64,000 nt of DNA from Niveispirillum sp. SYP-B3756 (GTDB taxonomy: Bacteria; Pseudomonadota; Alphaproteobacteria; Azospirillales; Azospirillaceae): positions 48,949 through 112,948 of the forward strand of contig NZ_WIDQ01000014.1 of assembly GCF_009495745.1 (NCBI RefSeq). Reading direction: 5' to 3'. How positions within the stretch are numbered: the stretch's first letter is position 1; each line of letters starts with the position of its first letter. The notes beneath the pieces were generated by a model that searched no databases, had not been told where the DNA came from, and saw nothing but the letters and a program-made list of their open reading frames with translations. The position numbers and the translations under genes were made by a program. This document shows positions 1-7,010 of the stretch, piece by piece.

Positions 1-516
1 GATGGAAAGCCGGCGTGGGGCGCCCAGATCGCGGAAAATGCCCACGACGGCGGCGGGATCGGTGGTGGCGATGATGGAGGCCAGCAGCAGACAGACCACC
101 AGGGCCCGCTGGGTGGCCTGACCGTGCCAGATGCCCCAGGCCCACCAGGTGGCCAGCCCCGCCACGGCGGTGCAGACCAGTACGGCAACGATGGCCAGCA
201 GCAGCACTGGCCCCATATCGTCCAGCAGGCGGCGGACATCGATGGCCAGGGCCGTTTCAAACAGCAGCACCGGCAGAAAAATATAAAGAAAGGCGGCGGA
301 GCTCAGTTCCACCTCGCCCAGCGCCTTGATGAAGTCCCCCGCTGGCCCGCCACCCAGCCAGGAACCGCCACCATGGATCAGCAGGCCGATGCCCACCCCT
401 GCGGCGGCCAGCACCACTGTATAGGGAAGGCGCAGTCTTTTGGCCAAAGCCGGCAGCAGGCTGACCAGACCGAGCAGCCCGGAGACGGCCAGCAACGTAT
501 AGACCAGGGCGTCCAT
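1..516 (-). CDS. Cation:proton antiporter, CPA1/NhaP type (partial)
   Basis: Inner-membrane sodium (or potassium)/proton exchanger; only the first 172 codons are present because the gene runs off the left edge. The translation starts at an ATG (514-516) and contains several hydrophobic helices. It carries the family signature ATTDPAAV near residue 158, whose TDPAAV core lies in the ion-binding region of CPA1 antiporters. Preceding segments (FLPVLLFETALAID) also match the family. Substrate cannot be told from this part. It is divergent from the DUF454 gene, with about 230 bases of leader between them. Confidence 0.85.
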   Translation of the reverse strand, partial: MDALVYTLLAVSGLLGLVSLLPALAKRLRLPYTVVLAAAGVGIGLLIHGGGSWLGGGPAGDFIKALGEVELSSAAFLYIFLPVLLFETALAIDVRRLLDDMGPVLLLAIVAVLVCTAVAGLATWWAWGIWHGQATQRALVVCLLLASIIATTDPAAVVGIFRDLGAPRRLSI

Positions 517-749
517 TCAGGGGTGATGCTTCCATGGCGGGCAAGGTTAACCAGGAGCGCAAGATTGCATGGACGCGCGTTGCCCACCAGCGGCCGGCTG
601 TGGCGGGGGCCTATGCATGGCCCGCAGCCTCGTTGCGGCGGCATCGCGTCCCGATTCTCCGCTCACGCCCTTTGGCTACTTGCAACAGATCTCTGGAAAG
701 GCCATGTTTATTGCGAACGGCTCGCGTTTGGTCGGAAAGGATCGGTACC

Positions 750-1211
750 TTGACGATAAAGGATGAATCGCCATTGGCCGTTCCCTCGGCCCGCCCGACG
801 CCTGTACGCGGCCGCCTGTTCTATCTGGCCCTGGCCTATCTCTGTGTCGGGCTGGGCATGGTGGGGGCTGTTCTACCCTTGCTGCCCACCACGCCCTTCC
901 TGCTGGTCGCCCTCTGGGCTTACTTTCGCTCCCATCCGGAAAAGGCGCAGAAGCTTCTGGAACATCCGCGTTTCGGCCCGGCGCTGCGCGACTGGCGGGA
1001 GCAGGGGGCCATTCCCACCCGTGCCAAGATCGCCGCTGTTGGGGTGATGGCGCTGTCTTGGGTGATCGTTTATCTGACCGCCCCCCACCCGGCCGCCCCC
1101 ATCGTGGTGGGGGTGATTCTCTGCTGCACCGGCACCTTTGTGGCGACCCGCCCATCCCCTAAACCCCGACAGGCGCGGGATCTGGCCGCGCCGGAAGGGC
1201 CGGCAGCCTGA
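750..1211 (+). CDS. DUF454 (YbaN-like) inner-membrane protein
   Basis: Small membrane protein of the DUF454/YbaN family, whose function is unknown. About 153 residues with a conserved first helix followed by a loop with LPLLPTTPFLL, then a YFRSHPEKAQKLLEHPRFGP segment and two more helices near the C-terminus; this layout is diagnostic for the family. The frame stays open upstream, but the best start is a TTG at 750, eight bases after a GGAAAGGA ribosome site (734-741). It overlaps nothing and precedes the desaturase gene by 160 bases. Confidence 0.75.
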   Translation: MTIKDESPLAVPSARPTPVRGRLFYLALAYLCVGLGMVGAVLPLLPTTPFLLVALWAYFRSHPEKAQKLLEHPRFGPALRDWREQGAIPTRAKIAAVGVMALSWVIVYLTAPHPAAPIVVGVILCCTGTFVATRPSPKPRQARDLAAPEGPAA

Positions 1212-1371
1212 TCCGGCCCGTGCCTCATTCCCGCGACGCTTACGCGCATCCGGTCAGGGGCGGTTTTTGTTGCCCCCTATGGCGGGGGTAACATGCTATT
1301 ATCACTTTCGTCTGAAGTGGCGCTGGTGCGCCGCCGGCCCTGATGGCCATGTTTTGGAGCCTGGTTCACAC

Positions 1372-2556
1372 GTGACTGCCCCCAGCGATCTCGACCGCGG
1401 CGATACCGCGGCCCAGTCGGACGATATTGTCTACCCCGCCATGATCCCCTTTCTGCTGGTCCATCTCGTCTGCCTGGGCGCGATCTGGACAGGCGTGTAT
1501 TGGCAGGATGTGGTGTTGGCTCTGGTGCTCTACGGTGCCCGCATGTTCGGTATCACCGGCGGCTATCACCGCTATTTCTCCCACCGCGCTTACAAGACCA
1601 GCCGGATCGTGCAGTTCCTGCTGGCCTTCCTGGCGCAAAGCTCGGCGCAGCGCGGCGCGCTCTGGTGGGCGGCCAAACACCGGCACCATCACAAATATTC
1701 TGACACCCCGATGGATGTGCATTCGCCCAAGCATAAGGGCTTCCTCTATGCGCATCTGGGCTGGATCTTCACGCCCAAGCATGACACGGCGGATTACCGC
1801 ACCATCGGCGACCTGACCAAATATCCGGAACTGGTTTGGCTGGACCGGCATTATTATGTGCCGGCCATCGTGATGGGTTTTGCCACCTGGGCCTTGTTCG
1901 GCTGGTCGGGCCTGATCGTCGGCTTCTTCTGGAGCACGGTGGCGCTGTATCACGCCACTTTCTGCATCAACTCCCTGGCCCATGTGGTCGGCCGCCGCCG
2001 CTACCTGACCGGCGATGACAGCCGCAATAACTGGGCGCTGGCCATCGCCACCATGGGAGAGGGCTGGCACAATAACCACCATGCCTATCAATCGGCCGCC
2101 CGCCAGGGCTTCCGCTGGTGGGAAGTAGATACCTCTTACTATATCATCAAGATCATGCAGGGCCTGCGCCTGGTCTGGGACGTGCATGAACCGCCGGCCT
2201 CTGTCGTGCGTAACGAACAGCGCCTGGGCACCAAGGTGATCGAAACGGCCGCTGCCCAGCTGGCGGCGAGCTTCCAGATCGAAAAGCTGACGGCGCAGGT
2301 GCGGGAGGCCCTGGCGCATACCCCCACCCTGGCGGAGATCGAAGAGAAGATGCGTCAGGCGTCGGAGAATGCGAAGACAAGGGTGGAGGCACTGGTGGCC
2401 AACATCCATCTGCCGCACATCCCGACGACGGAGGAAATGCGCCAGCGGGCGGCCAACATGTTCGTCCGCACCCCCAGCATGGACGAGATTGTGGAGCGCG
2501 CCCGCCAGATCCTGATTGCCAATGTCTGCACGCGGCTGGCGGCCAATCCGGCTTGA
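1372..2556 (+). CDS. Membrane acyl-CoA/fatty acid desaturase with repeated C-terminal tail
   Basis: Di-iron membrane desaturase that introduces a cis double bond into fatty acyl chains, probably the delta-9 type acting on acyl-CoA. The three histidine boxes are visible: HRYFSH, HRHHH and HNNHH, with paired transmembrane helices between them. After the catalytic domain there is an extra tail of about 110 residues with three related helical units (TPTLAEIEEKMRQA, IPTTEEMRQRAANM, TPSMDEIVERARQIL) not present in standard desaturases. I chose GTG at 1372; the next in-frame ATG is 1441 and upstream starts lack support. A strong terminator follows. Confidence 0.88.
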   Translation: MTAPSDLDRGDTAAQSDDIVYPAMIPFLLVHLVCLGAIWTGVYWQDVVLALVLYGARMFGITGGYHRYFSHRAYKTSRIVQFLLAFLAQSSAQRGALWWAAKHRHHHKYSDTPMDVHSPKHKGFLYAHLGWIFTPKHDTADYRTIGDLTKYPELVWLDRHYYVPAIVMGFATWALFGWSGLIVGFFWSTVALYHATFCINSLAHVVGRRRYLTGDDSRNNWALAIATMGEGWHNNHHAYQSAARQGFRWWEVDTSYYIIKIMQGLRLVWDVHEPPASVVRNEQRLGTKVIETAAAQLAASFQIEKLTAQVREALAHTPTLAEIEEKMRQASENAKTRVEALVANIHLPHIPTTEEMRQRAANMFVRTPSMDEIVERARQILIANVCTRLAANPA

Positions 2557-2591
2557 CCGGCCGTCACATGCCTTGCCTTGGATGACGTTGA

Positions 2592-2620
2592 AAGCCCCGG
2601 CCCAGTGCCGGGGCTTCTTT
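2592..2620 (+). terminator. Rho-independent terminator after the desaturase gene
   Basis: A ten-base perfect stem (2592-2601 with 2607-2616) with loop CCAGT, followed by CTTT. It lies 36 bases after the desaturase stop. Confidence 0.8.
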
Positions 2621-2722
2621 ATGGCGGCCATCCCTGACCCGCGTGCTTTTGCGCTTTCCCTTCCCGCTGCCGAGCGGTAGCTTGTGCGCCATTGGGGCGA
2701 CCGTGCTTATCTGTGGAATGTG

Positions 2723-3061
2723 ATGATGATCCGCTTTACCCGTTTTTTGATTATCTCTGCGGCGTTGGTCGCCGTTCCCTCTGCTGCGCTGGCGCAGTCC
2801 ACCGCGGAGTCGGTTGCCAGCACCCAGGCTTCTCCGGATATGCAGGTGGCCCAGGCTGGCAAGAAGGAGCATAAGGCCACCGGCAGCGCTGCCGGCAACC
2901 GGGCTTCGGTGTTCTCGGCTGGTCGGCTGTACCCGGCGCTGGGTGTGGCCGGTGTTGCGGTGGTCGGTGCCTTGGCCGCCACGCTGGGTGGTGGCGATGA
3001 TGAGGCCGGTCCGCCGACCAGCACCTCGACCTCGACCTCTACGGCGACCAGCACGCGCTAA
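2723..3061 (+). CDS. Small secreted/membrane protein with Thr-Ser tail
   Basis: No known family recognised. The 112-residue product has a cleavable signal peptide (hydrophobic FLIISAALVAVPSAALA followed by Q). It then has a polar stretch, a second hydrophobic segment (GVAGVAVVGALAATL), an acidic GGGDDE patch and a low-complexity tail of alternating Thr-Ser ending in Arg. The tail suggests an extracytoplasmic linker or anchor of unknown role. The ATGs at 2723 and 2726 are both possible starts; ribosome-site support is weak. It is followed directly by its own terminator, so it is probably a single-gene unit. Confidence 0.6.
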   Translation: MMIRFTRFLIISAALVAVPSAALAQSTAESVASTQASPDMQVAQAGKKEHKATGSAAGNRASVFSAGRLYPALGVAGVAVVGALAATLGGGDDEAGPPTSTSTSTSTATSTR

Positions 3062-3074
3062 AACAGGATTTGTC

Positions 3075-3106
3075 ATCCCTGCCCCTTGCGGGCAGGGATT
3101 TCATTT
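3075..3106 (+). terminator. Rho-independent terminator
   Basis: Ten-base perfect stem (3075-3084 with 3090-3099), loop CTTGC, then TTCATTTT. It separates the small secreted protein gene from the convergent ArsR gene and could serve both. Confidence 0.8.
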
Positions 3107-3121
3107 TCCATGTCGGAAAGA

Positions 3122-3871
3122 TCAAAACCCGTTTGAGTTGCCGTTTGATCTGCATGGGTACAGGTCCGTCTGTCGCCAATCGACCGGGAGCCTGAAATGT
3201 TCGATCAGCGCCTTTTCGCCAAGGCTGGTGATCAGCAGGGCACGTCCCGCCGGGGCCTTGGCCAGCCACTGCATCTCCAGCAGCCGGCTTAGCAGGATGG
3301 CACCCAATCGCCCGGCCAGATGTGGGCGTCGTTCGCTCCAATCCAGGCAGGTTCGGCATAACGGGCGCTTGCCCGGCATCGTCGTCTGCCCAATTCCTAA
3401 AGCATCGAACAGATGTTGGCCCGAGCGGGTGATCTGACCGGCCCCATCATCCAGGATGATATGACCATCGGCTTGAAGCTGGTCGGTGATGGCGACGGCG
3501 AGTCGACCCGCCATATGGTCGTAGCAGGTGCGGGCCAGCCGGAGAGCGACCTCCCGTGGGCCGGTCGGGTGGTGGCGTCGCGGGGCCATCGCCGCCACCG
3601 TCATCAGCGCGTGCAGGGCCTGCGCGACCTCTGGTGTTGCCAGACGGGAATAGCGGTGACGGCCCTGCTTTTCAACGGCGACCAGCCCGGCATCCGCCAG
3701 CTTGGCCAGATGGCCGCTGGCGGTCTGGGCTGTCACGCCGGCGCTGGCCGCCAGTTCCCCCGCCGTCAACGCCTTTCCCCCCATCAAGGCAAAGAGGATG
3801 TTGGCGCGGGCGGTATCCCCGATCAGCGCGGCAATTGTGGCCAGCATATTGGCGGAAATGACAGCGGACAT
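3122..3871 (-). CDS. ArsR-family winged-helix transcriptional regulator
   Basis: DNA-binding repressor of the ArsR/SmtB type. Residues about 5-75 form the winged helix: ARANILFALMGGKALTAGELA, then the recognition helix TAQTASGHLAKLADAGLV, then the wing ending RHRYSRLA. At 249 residues it is more than twice the length of a minimal ArsR. The C-terminal half contains CRTCLDW and is shared with longer regulators found next to DMT exporters. No classical metal-binding ELCVCDL motif is present, so it probably senses an organic ligand. ATG at 3869-3871. It is divergent from the EamA exporter, with a dyad operator between. Confidence 0.85.
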   Translation of the reverse strand: MSAVISANMLATIAALIGDTARANILFALMGGKALTAGELAASAGVTAQTASGHLAKLADAGLVAVEKQGRHRYSRLATPEVAQALHALMTVAAMAPRRHHPTGPREVALRLARTCYDHMAGRLAVAITDQLQADGHIILDDGAGQITRSGQHLFDALGIGQTTMPGKRPLCRTCLDWSERRPHLAGRLGAILLSRLLEMQWLAKAPAGRALLITSLGEKALIEHFRLPVDWRQTDLYPCRSNGNSNGF

Positions 3872-3895
3872 GGATGCAGGGTAGCAATGCCGGGC

Positions 3896-3911
3896 TGATT
3901 GGTCCCAATCA
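3896..3911. promoter_or_regulatory. Dyad operator, probable ArsR-type binding site
   Basis: A perfect 7-2-7 inverted repeat, TGATTGG-TC-CCAATCA, 25 bases upstream of the ArsR start and about 90 upstream of the EamA start. A second, looser dyad (TTCGG-N6-CCGAA, 3917-3932) follows at once. Position and symmetry suit binding by the dimeric regulator controlling both genes; this is inference. Confidence 0.55.
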
Positions 3912-3999
3912 AAAGCTTCGGTCCAGGCCGAAACATGCCATCGGTGCAAAGTGATAGTAGAGCAGACGAATTCATTGCCGATCTGGAGTTGATGGCATC

Positions 4000-4902
4000 A
4001 TGATCAAGGAACGCCCGGCTGTCCGGGCTGATTTCGCTCTGCTTGTGCTGCTGGCGGCGCTGTGGGGGGGCTCTTACAGCTTCATCAAGGTTGGCGTGGC
4101 CACCATACCGCCCATCACGCTGATCGCCGGACGGACCCTGATCGCCGGCCTGCTGCTGCTGGCTTTACTGGGATGGCGCGGCATCAGCCTGCCAAGTGAC
4201 GCGGCAACCTGGCGGCGTTTCCTGGTGCAGGCCTGCCTTAACAGCGTGCTGCCCTTCACCTTGATCGCCTGGGCGGAATTGCGGATTGATGCCGGGCTGG
4301 CCGTCATCCTGAATGCCACCACACCGATCTTTACCTTTCTGTTGACCCTGGTTGCATCCCGGCACGAGGCGGTAACGGGGCGGAAGGCGATGGGGGTGCT
4401 GTGCGGGTTGTTCGGCACCTGCCTGATCGTCGGCATGGAGGCGCTGAACGGGACGGGGGATGCGGTATGGCCGCAGTTGGCGGTCGTGCTGGCCACCGTC
4501 TGTTATGCGGCGGCGGCCATCTTCGGCAAACGTTTCGCAGGAATGGACCCGATGTTGCCGGCAGCGGGTTCGTTGATCTGCGGGGCGGCGTTGCTGCTGC
4601 CGGTCAGCCTGATGGTGGATCGGCCCTGGAACCTGCAACCCTCCGCCGCATCGCTGGCGGCGTTGCTGGCCCTGTCGATCTTTTCAACGGCGTTGGCCTT
4701 CGTGATTTATTTTCGGCTGGTCGCGGTGCTGGGCTCTGTTGGGGTGACAGCCCAGGGATATTTGCGGGTGCCCATCGGGGCGGCGATCGGCGTGCTGCTG
4801 CTGGGCGAAACCCTGGCATCCACCGCCTGGGCGGGATTGGCCTGTGTGCTGGCAGGGGTTATCGCCATGACGCTGCCGGCACGTCGCGTCGCAGCGGCTT
4901 GA
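4000..4902 (+). CDS. EamA-family drug/metabolite transporter
   Basis: Ten-helix inner-membrane exporter of the DMT superfamily (two EamA repeats). Residues about 12-140 form the first repeat, with the typical LLAALWGGSYSFIKVG start. The second repeat begins near residue 155 and ends in LLLGETLASTAWAGLACVLAGV, the conserved GE motif of the last helix pair. The 300-residue length is normal. ATG at 4000. Its divergent arrangement with an ArsR-type regulator and a shared operator suggests induction by its substrate. The substrate itself cannot be read from sequence. Confidence 0.88.
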   Translation: MIKERPAVRADFALLVLLAALWGGSYSFIKVGVATIPPITLIAGRTLIAGLLLLALLGWRGISLPSDAATWRRFLVQACLNSVLPFTLIAWAELRIDAGLAVILNATTPIFTFLLTLVASRHEAVTGRKAMGVLCGLFGTCLIVGMEALNGTGDAVWPQLAVVLATVCYAAAAIFGKRFAGMDPMLPAAGSLICGAALLLPVSLMVDRPWNLQPSAASLAALLALSIFSTALAFVIYFRLVAVLGSVGVTAQGYLRVPIGAAIGVLLLGETLASTAWAGLACVLAGVIAMTLPARRVAAA

Positions 4903-4939
4903 AGGCGGGCGGGCGGAAAGGGAACATTCCGCCACAGCA

Positions 4940-5461
4940 TCATACCTTGATGTTGACGCCCTTCGTCGCCTCTTCCCGTGTTGCCATGTTTCCATCGAGG
5001 GTGGTGAAATATTTTGCCGATTTTGCTAATTGATCGGGGTGCAGGCCCATGGCGGTAAGTTCTGCCCACATGGCGGCAGGATTTGCCTGCTGGCGGTATT
5101 TATCGGAAATAGTATCAATCGTCTTTTGCTGGTCGGCGCTGACGAAGGGCATGTAACCGCGTTCGTTGGCCGGCAGCGCCATCTGGAAAGCCAAGGGCGG
5201 ATCGCCTTCCTTCCCGTACGGGCGGCCGTGTGTCTGCTCAAACTCTTGTTGTCGCTTGCGGATTTCATTGTTCCGTTGCGCGTCATAGGCTGCCCGGTCC
5301 TTCTTCAGGGACGCCATTTCCTCCCGCTGCTGGTTGGCCGGATCGGTCGTTGCGGTTCCTTTGCCGGTGGTCGGCGCCGGGGTGCTGCTGTTGCTGACCG
5401 GGGATTTCACCTGCAACCGCGAAAGGATTGCCGAGGGCGAGAACATAGAGTTGATGTTCAT
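4940..5461 (-). CDS. Hypothetical protein behind a sigma-54-like promoter
   Basis: No family recognised. The 173-residue protein has no signal peptide or membrane segment. It has a Ser/Thr/Pro-rich N-terminal third, then a charged helical region (REEMASLKKDRAAYDAQRNNEIRKRQQEFEQTHG), then a folded-looking C-terminal half. The opening, MNINSMFSPSAILSRL, resembles short N-termini of proteins exported or used in flagellar assembly, but that is only a resemblance. ATG at 5459-5461, preceded by a GGAGGA ribosome site. The upstream GG-N10-GC promoter element suggests sigma-54 control, possibly with the flagellar regulon. Confidence 0.65.
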   Translation of the reverse strand: MNINSMFSPSAILSRLQVKSPVSNSSTPAPTTGKGTATTDPANQQREEMASLKKDRAAYDAQRNNEIRKRQQEFEQTHGRPYGKEGDPPLAFQMALPANERGYMPFVSADQQKTIDTISDKYRQQANPAAMWAELTAMGLHPDQLAKSAKYFTTLDGNMATREEATKGVNIKV

Positions 5462-5503
5462 GGAGCACGTCCTCCTGCGTGAGAAATTTTATGTCGGAAG
5501 ACA

Positions 5504-5519
5504 AGCAACTTCTGTACCG
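5504..5519 (-). promoter_or_regulatory. Sigma-54-like -24/-12 promoter
   Basis: On the minus strand the sequence CGGTACA-GAAG-TTGCT matches the sigma-54 consensus TGGCACG-N4-TTGCW with the invariant GG and GC ten bases apart. The -12 element is about 43 bases upstream of the start at 5461. The -24 half is imperfect, hence moderate confidence. Confidence 0.5.
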
Positions 5520-5728
5520 TCGAAATTCGAACCAACGGCAAGCCGGCAGCAACAGGTCTGCCGGTCCTTCATCGACCGCTTTTGCCTTTGGGCCGCAGAA
5601 TTGTTGACGCCGTGGCGCCCGCTGCTACCATCCGGCGGAATTTCGTCGGGCTGTGCGGCAGGTTGCCGCCTTTCCGCCGTGTTTGGAGCATAGAAGGCCG
5701 GTCATGCGGGCCGGTTGGGAGTTGATTG

Positions 5729-6274
5729 ATGGCGTTTGATGGGGCGGCGGCGGTTCTGCCACGGGCGCGGGTGATGCGGGTGATCGGGATGGTGGCCTTG
5801 GTTGCCTTCATCCTTGATCAGGTGTCCAAGCAATGGGTGCTGTCCAATGTGCTGCCGTGCCTTTCGGGCCCGACGGGGCCTGGATGTGCCGTCAATTCGC
5901 CGTTTATTGAGCTGACTTCCTTCTTCAACATCGTCATGGTGTGGAACTTCGGTGTCAGCTTCGGCCTGTTTGCCAGTGGCGCGGATCTGATGCCCTATGT
6001 GCTGATCGGCGTGTCCCTGCTGATCAGCGGTTTGCTGATTGCCTGGGTCTGGCGGGGGGCCACCCGGTTGGCCGCCCTGGCGGTTGGCATGGTGGTTGGC
6101 GGTGCCATGGGGAACGTGATCGACCGGCTGCGTTTCGGGGCGGTTGCCGATTTCCTTGACTTTCACCTCGCGGGCTGGCACTGGCCGGCATTCAATGTTG
6201 CGGATGCCTGCATCGTTGTCGGCGTGGGGCTGCTGTTGCTCGACGGGCTGTTGTCGCCGTCGCAGCCGCGTTAA
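5729..6274 (+). CDS. lspA: Lipoprotein signal peptidase (signal peptidase II)
   Basis: Aspartic peptidase of the inner membrane that removes signal peptides from diacylglyceryl prolipoproteins. The 181-residue protein has four hydrophobic helices. Both catalytic-Asp motifs are present (GGAMGNVIDRL and FNVADACI), as is the substrate-binding N in VMVWNFGVSFGLF. A Cys pair (LPCLSGPTGPGC) sits in the first periplasmic loop. ATG at 5729, seven bases after GGGAG; a TTG one codon earlier is less likely. The downstream lipoprotein gene begins 40 bases after the stop, so the two are probably co-transcribed. Confidence 0.96.
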   Translation: MAFDGAAAVLPRARVMRVIGMVALVAFILDQVSKQWVLSNVLPCLSGPTGPGCAVNSPFIELTSFFNIVMVWNFGVSFGLFASGADLMPYVLIGVSLLISGLLIAWVWRGATRLAALAVGMVVGGAMGNVIDRLRFGAVADFLDFHLAGWHWPAFNVADACIVVGVGLLLLDGLLSPSQPR

Positions 6275-6314
6275 TCTACGTTACTTGCGCTTTGAATAAG
6301 GTACGGATCGGACC

Positions 6315-6821
6315 ATGGGTGTGTACAAGCAGATGCGTAACGCCGTCCCGGCCCTGGCGCTGATCGCCGTTGCAGGGTCGCTCTCCGGTTGCGGCCTCCT
6401 CGGCAATCGCGGTGCGCCGGATGAGTTCCAGGTGGTGTCGCGGGCCCCGCTGGAGGTGCCGCCCGATTTCAACCTGCGTCCGCCGCAGCCGGGCAGCCCT
6501 CGCCCGCAGGAACTGGAGCGCGATACCCGCGCCCAGTCTTCCATGTTCGGCGCCAGCAGCGCCGGCACGGGTGCCTTGGTCGATCCGCGCACCAACCCGG
6601 CACAGAGCAAGGGCGAAGGCGCCCTGCTGTCGCTGGCCGGTGCCGATCAGGCCAACCGTGATATCCGTGCCATCGTCGACCGGGAGAATCCGGGCGTCGT
6701 GGTGGCGGATAAGGGCCTGGTTGACCGGCTGCTGTTCTGGAAGGATGGCGCGCCGAATCCGGAGATCGTGCAGCCCGGCAAGGAGCCGACGATCACCCGC
6801 AAGGAAAGCACGGCCAAGTAA
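6315..6821 (+). CDS. DUF3035 outer-membrane lipoprotein, BamF-like
   Basis: Lipoprotein of the DUF3035 family, described in alphaproteobacteria as BamF, an accessory subunit of the outer-membrane beta-barrel assembly machine. The signal peptide ends in a lipobox LSGC with the lipidated cysteine at residue 26. The following EVPPDFNLRPPQPG segment is the conserved family signature. The 168-residue product has no other domains. It lies directly after lspA, whose product processes it, and before a pair of M16 peptidases, an arrangement commonly seen in this class. A terminator follows. Confidence 0.8.
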   Translation: MGVYKQMRNAVPALALIAVAGSLSGCGLLGNRGAPDEFQVVSRAPLEVPPDFNLRPPQPGSPRPQELERDTRAQSSMFGASSAGTGALVDPRTNPAQSKGEGALLSLAGADQANRDIRAIVDRENPGVVVADKGLVDRLLFWKDGAPNPEIVQPGKEPTITRKESTAK

Positions 6822-6847
6822 GCTTCGCTGCTGAGCCGTTGTTTGAA

Positions 6848-6879
6848 AGCCGCCGGCCTGTCCGGCGGCTTTTTGTTTT
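6848..6879 (+). terminator. Rho-independent terminator after the BamF-like gene
   Basis: Nine-base perfect stem (6848-6856 with 6862-6870), loop CCTGT, followed by TTTTGTTTT. Confidence 0.88.
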
Positions 6880-7010
6880 GCATGAAAGCGATTTAATGCG
6901 CGTCCAGGCGGGAATCGCTTGGCGCGTCGATCCCCCGGCGGCACACTGCGACCCATTCGTGACCAGGCCATCCTTCCCGGTCACGCCCGTTGCTGGGAGG
7001 TTGCAGTATA

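Noticed and set aside
1138..1371. N-terminal extension of the desaturase reading frame
   Set aside because: The upstream part overlaps the DUF454 gene and has no family-like sequence; a GTG at 1372 is a more reasonable start.
5515..5545. tRNA-like T-arm (GGTTCGAAT on the minus strand)
   Set aside because: No acceptor, D or anticodon stem can be folded around it.
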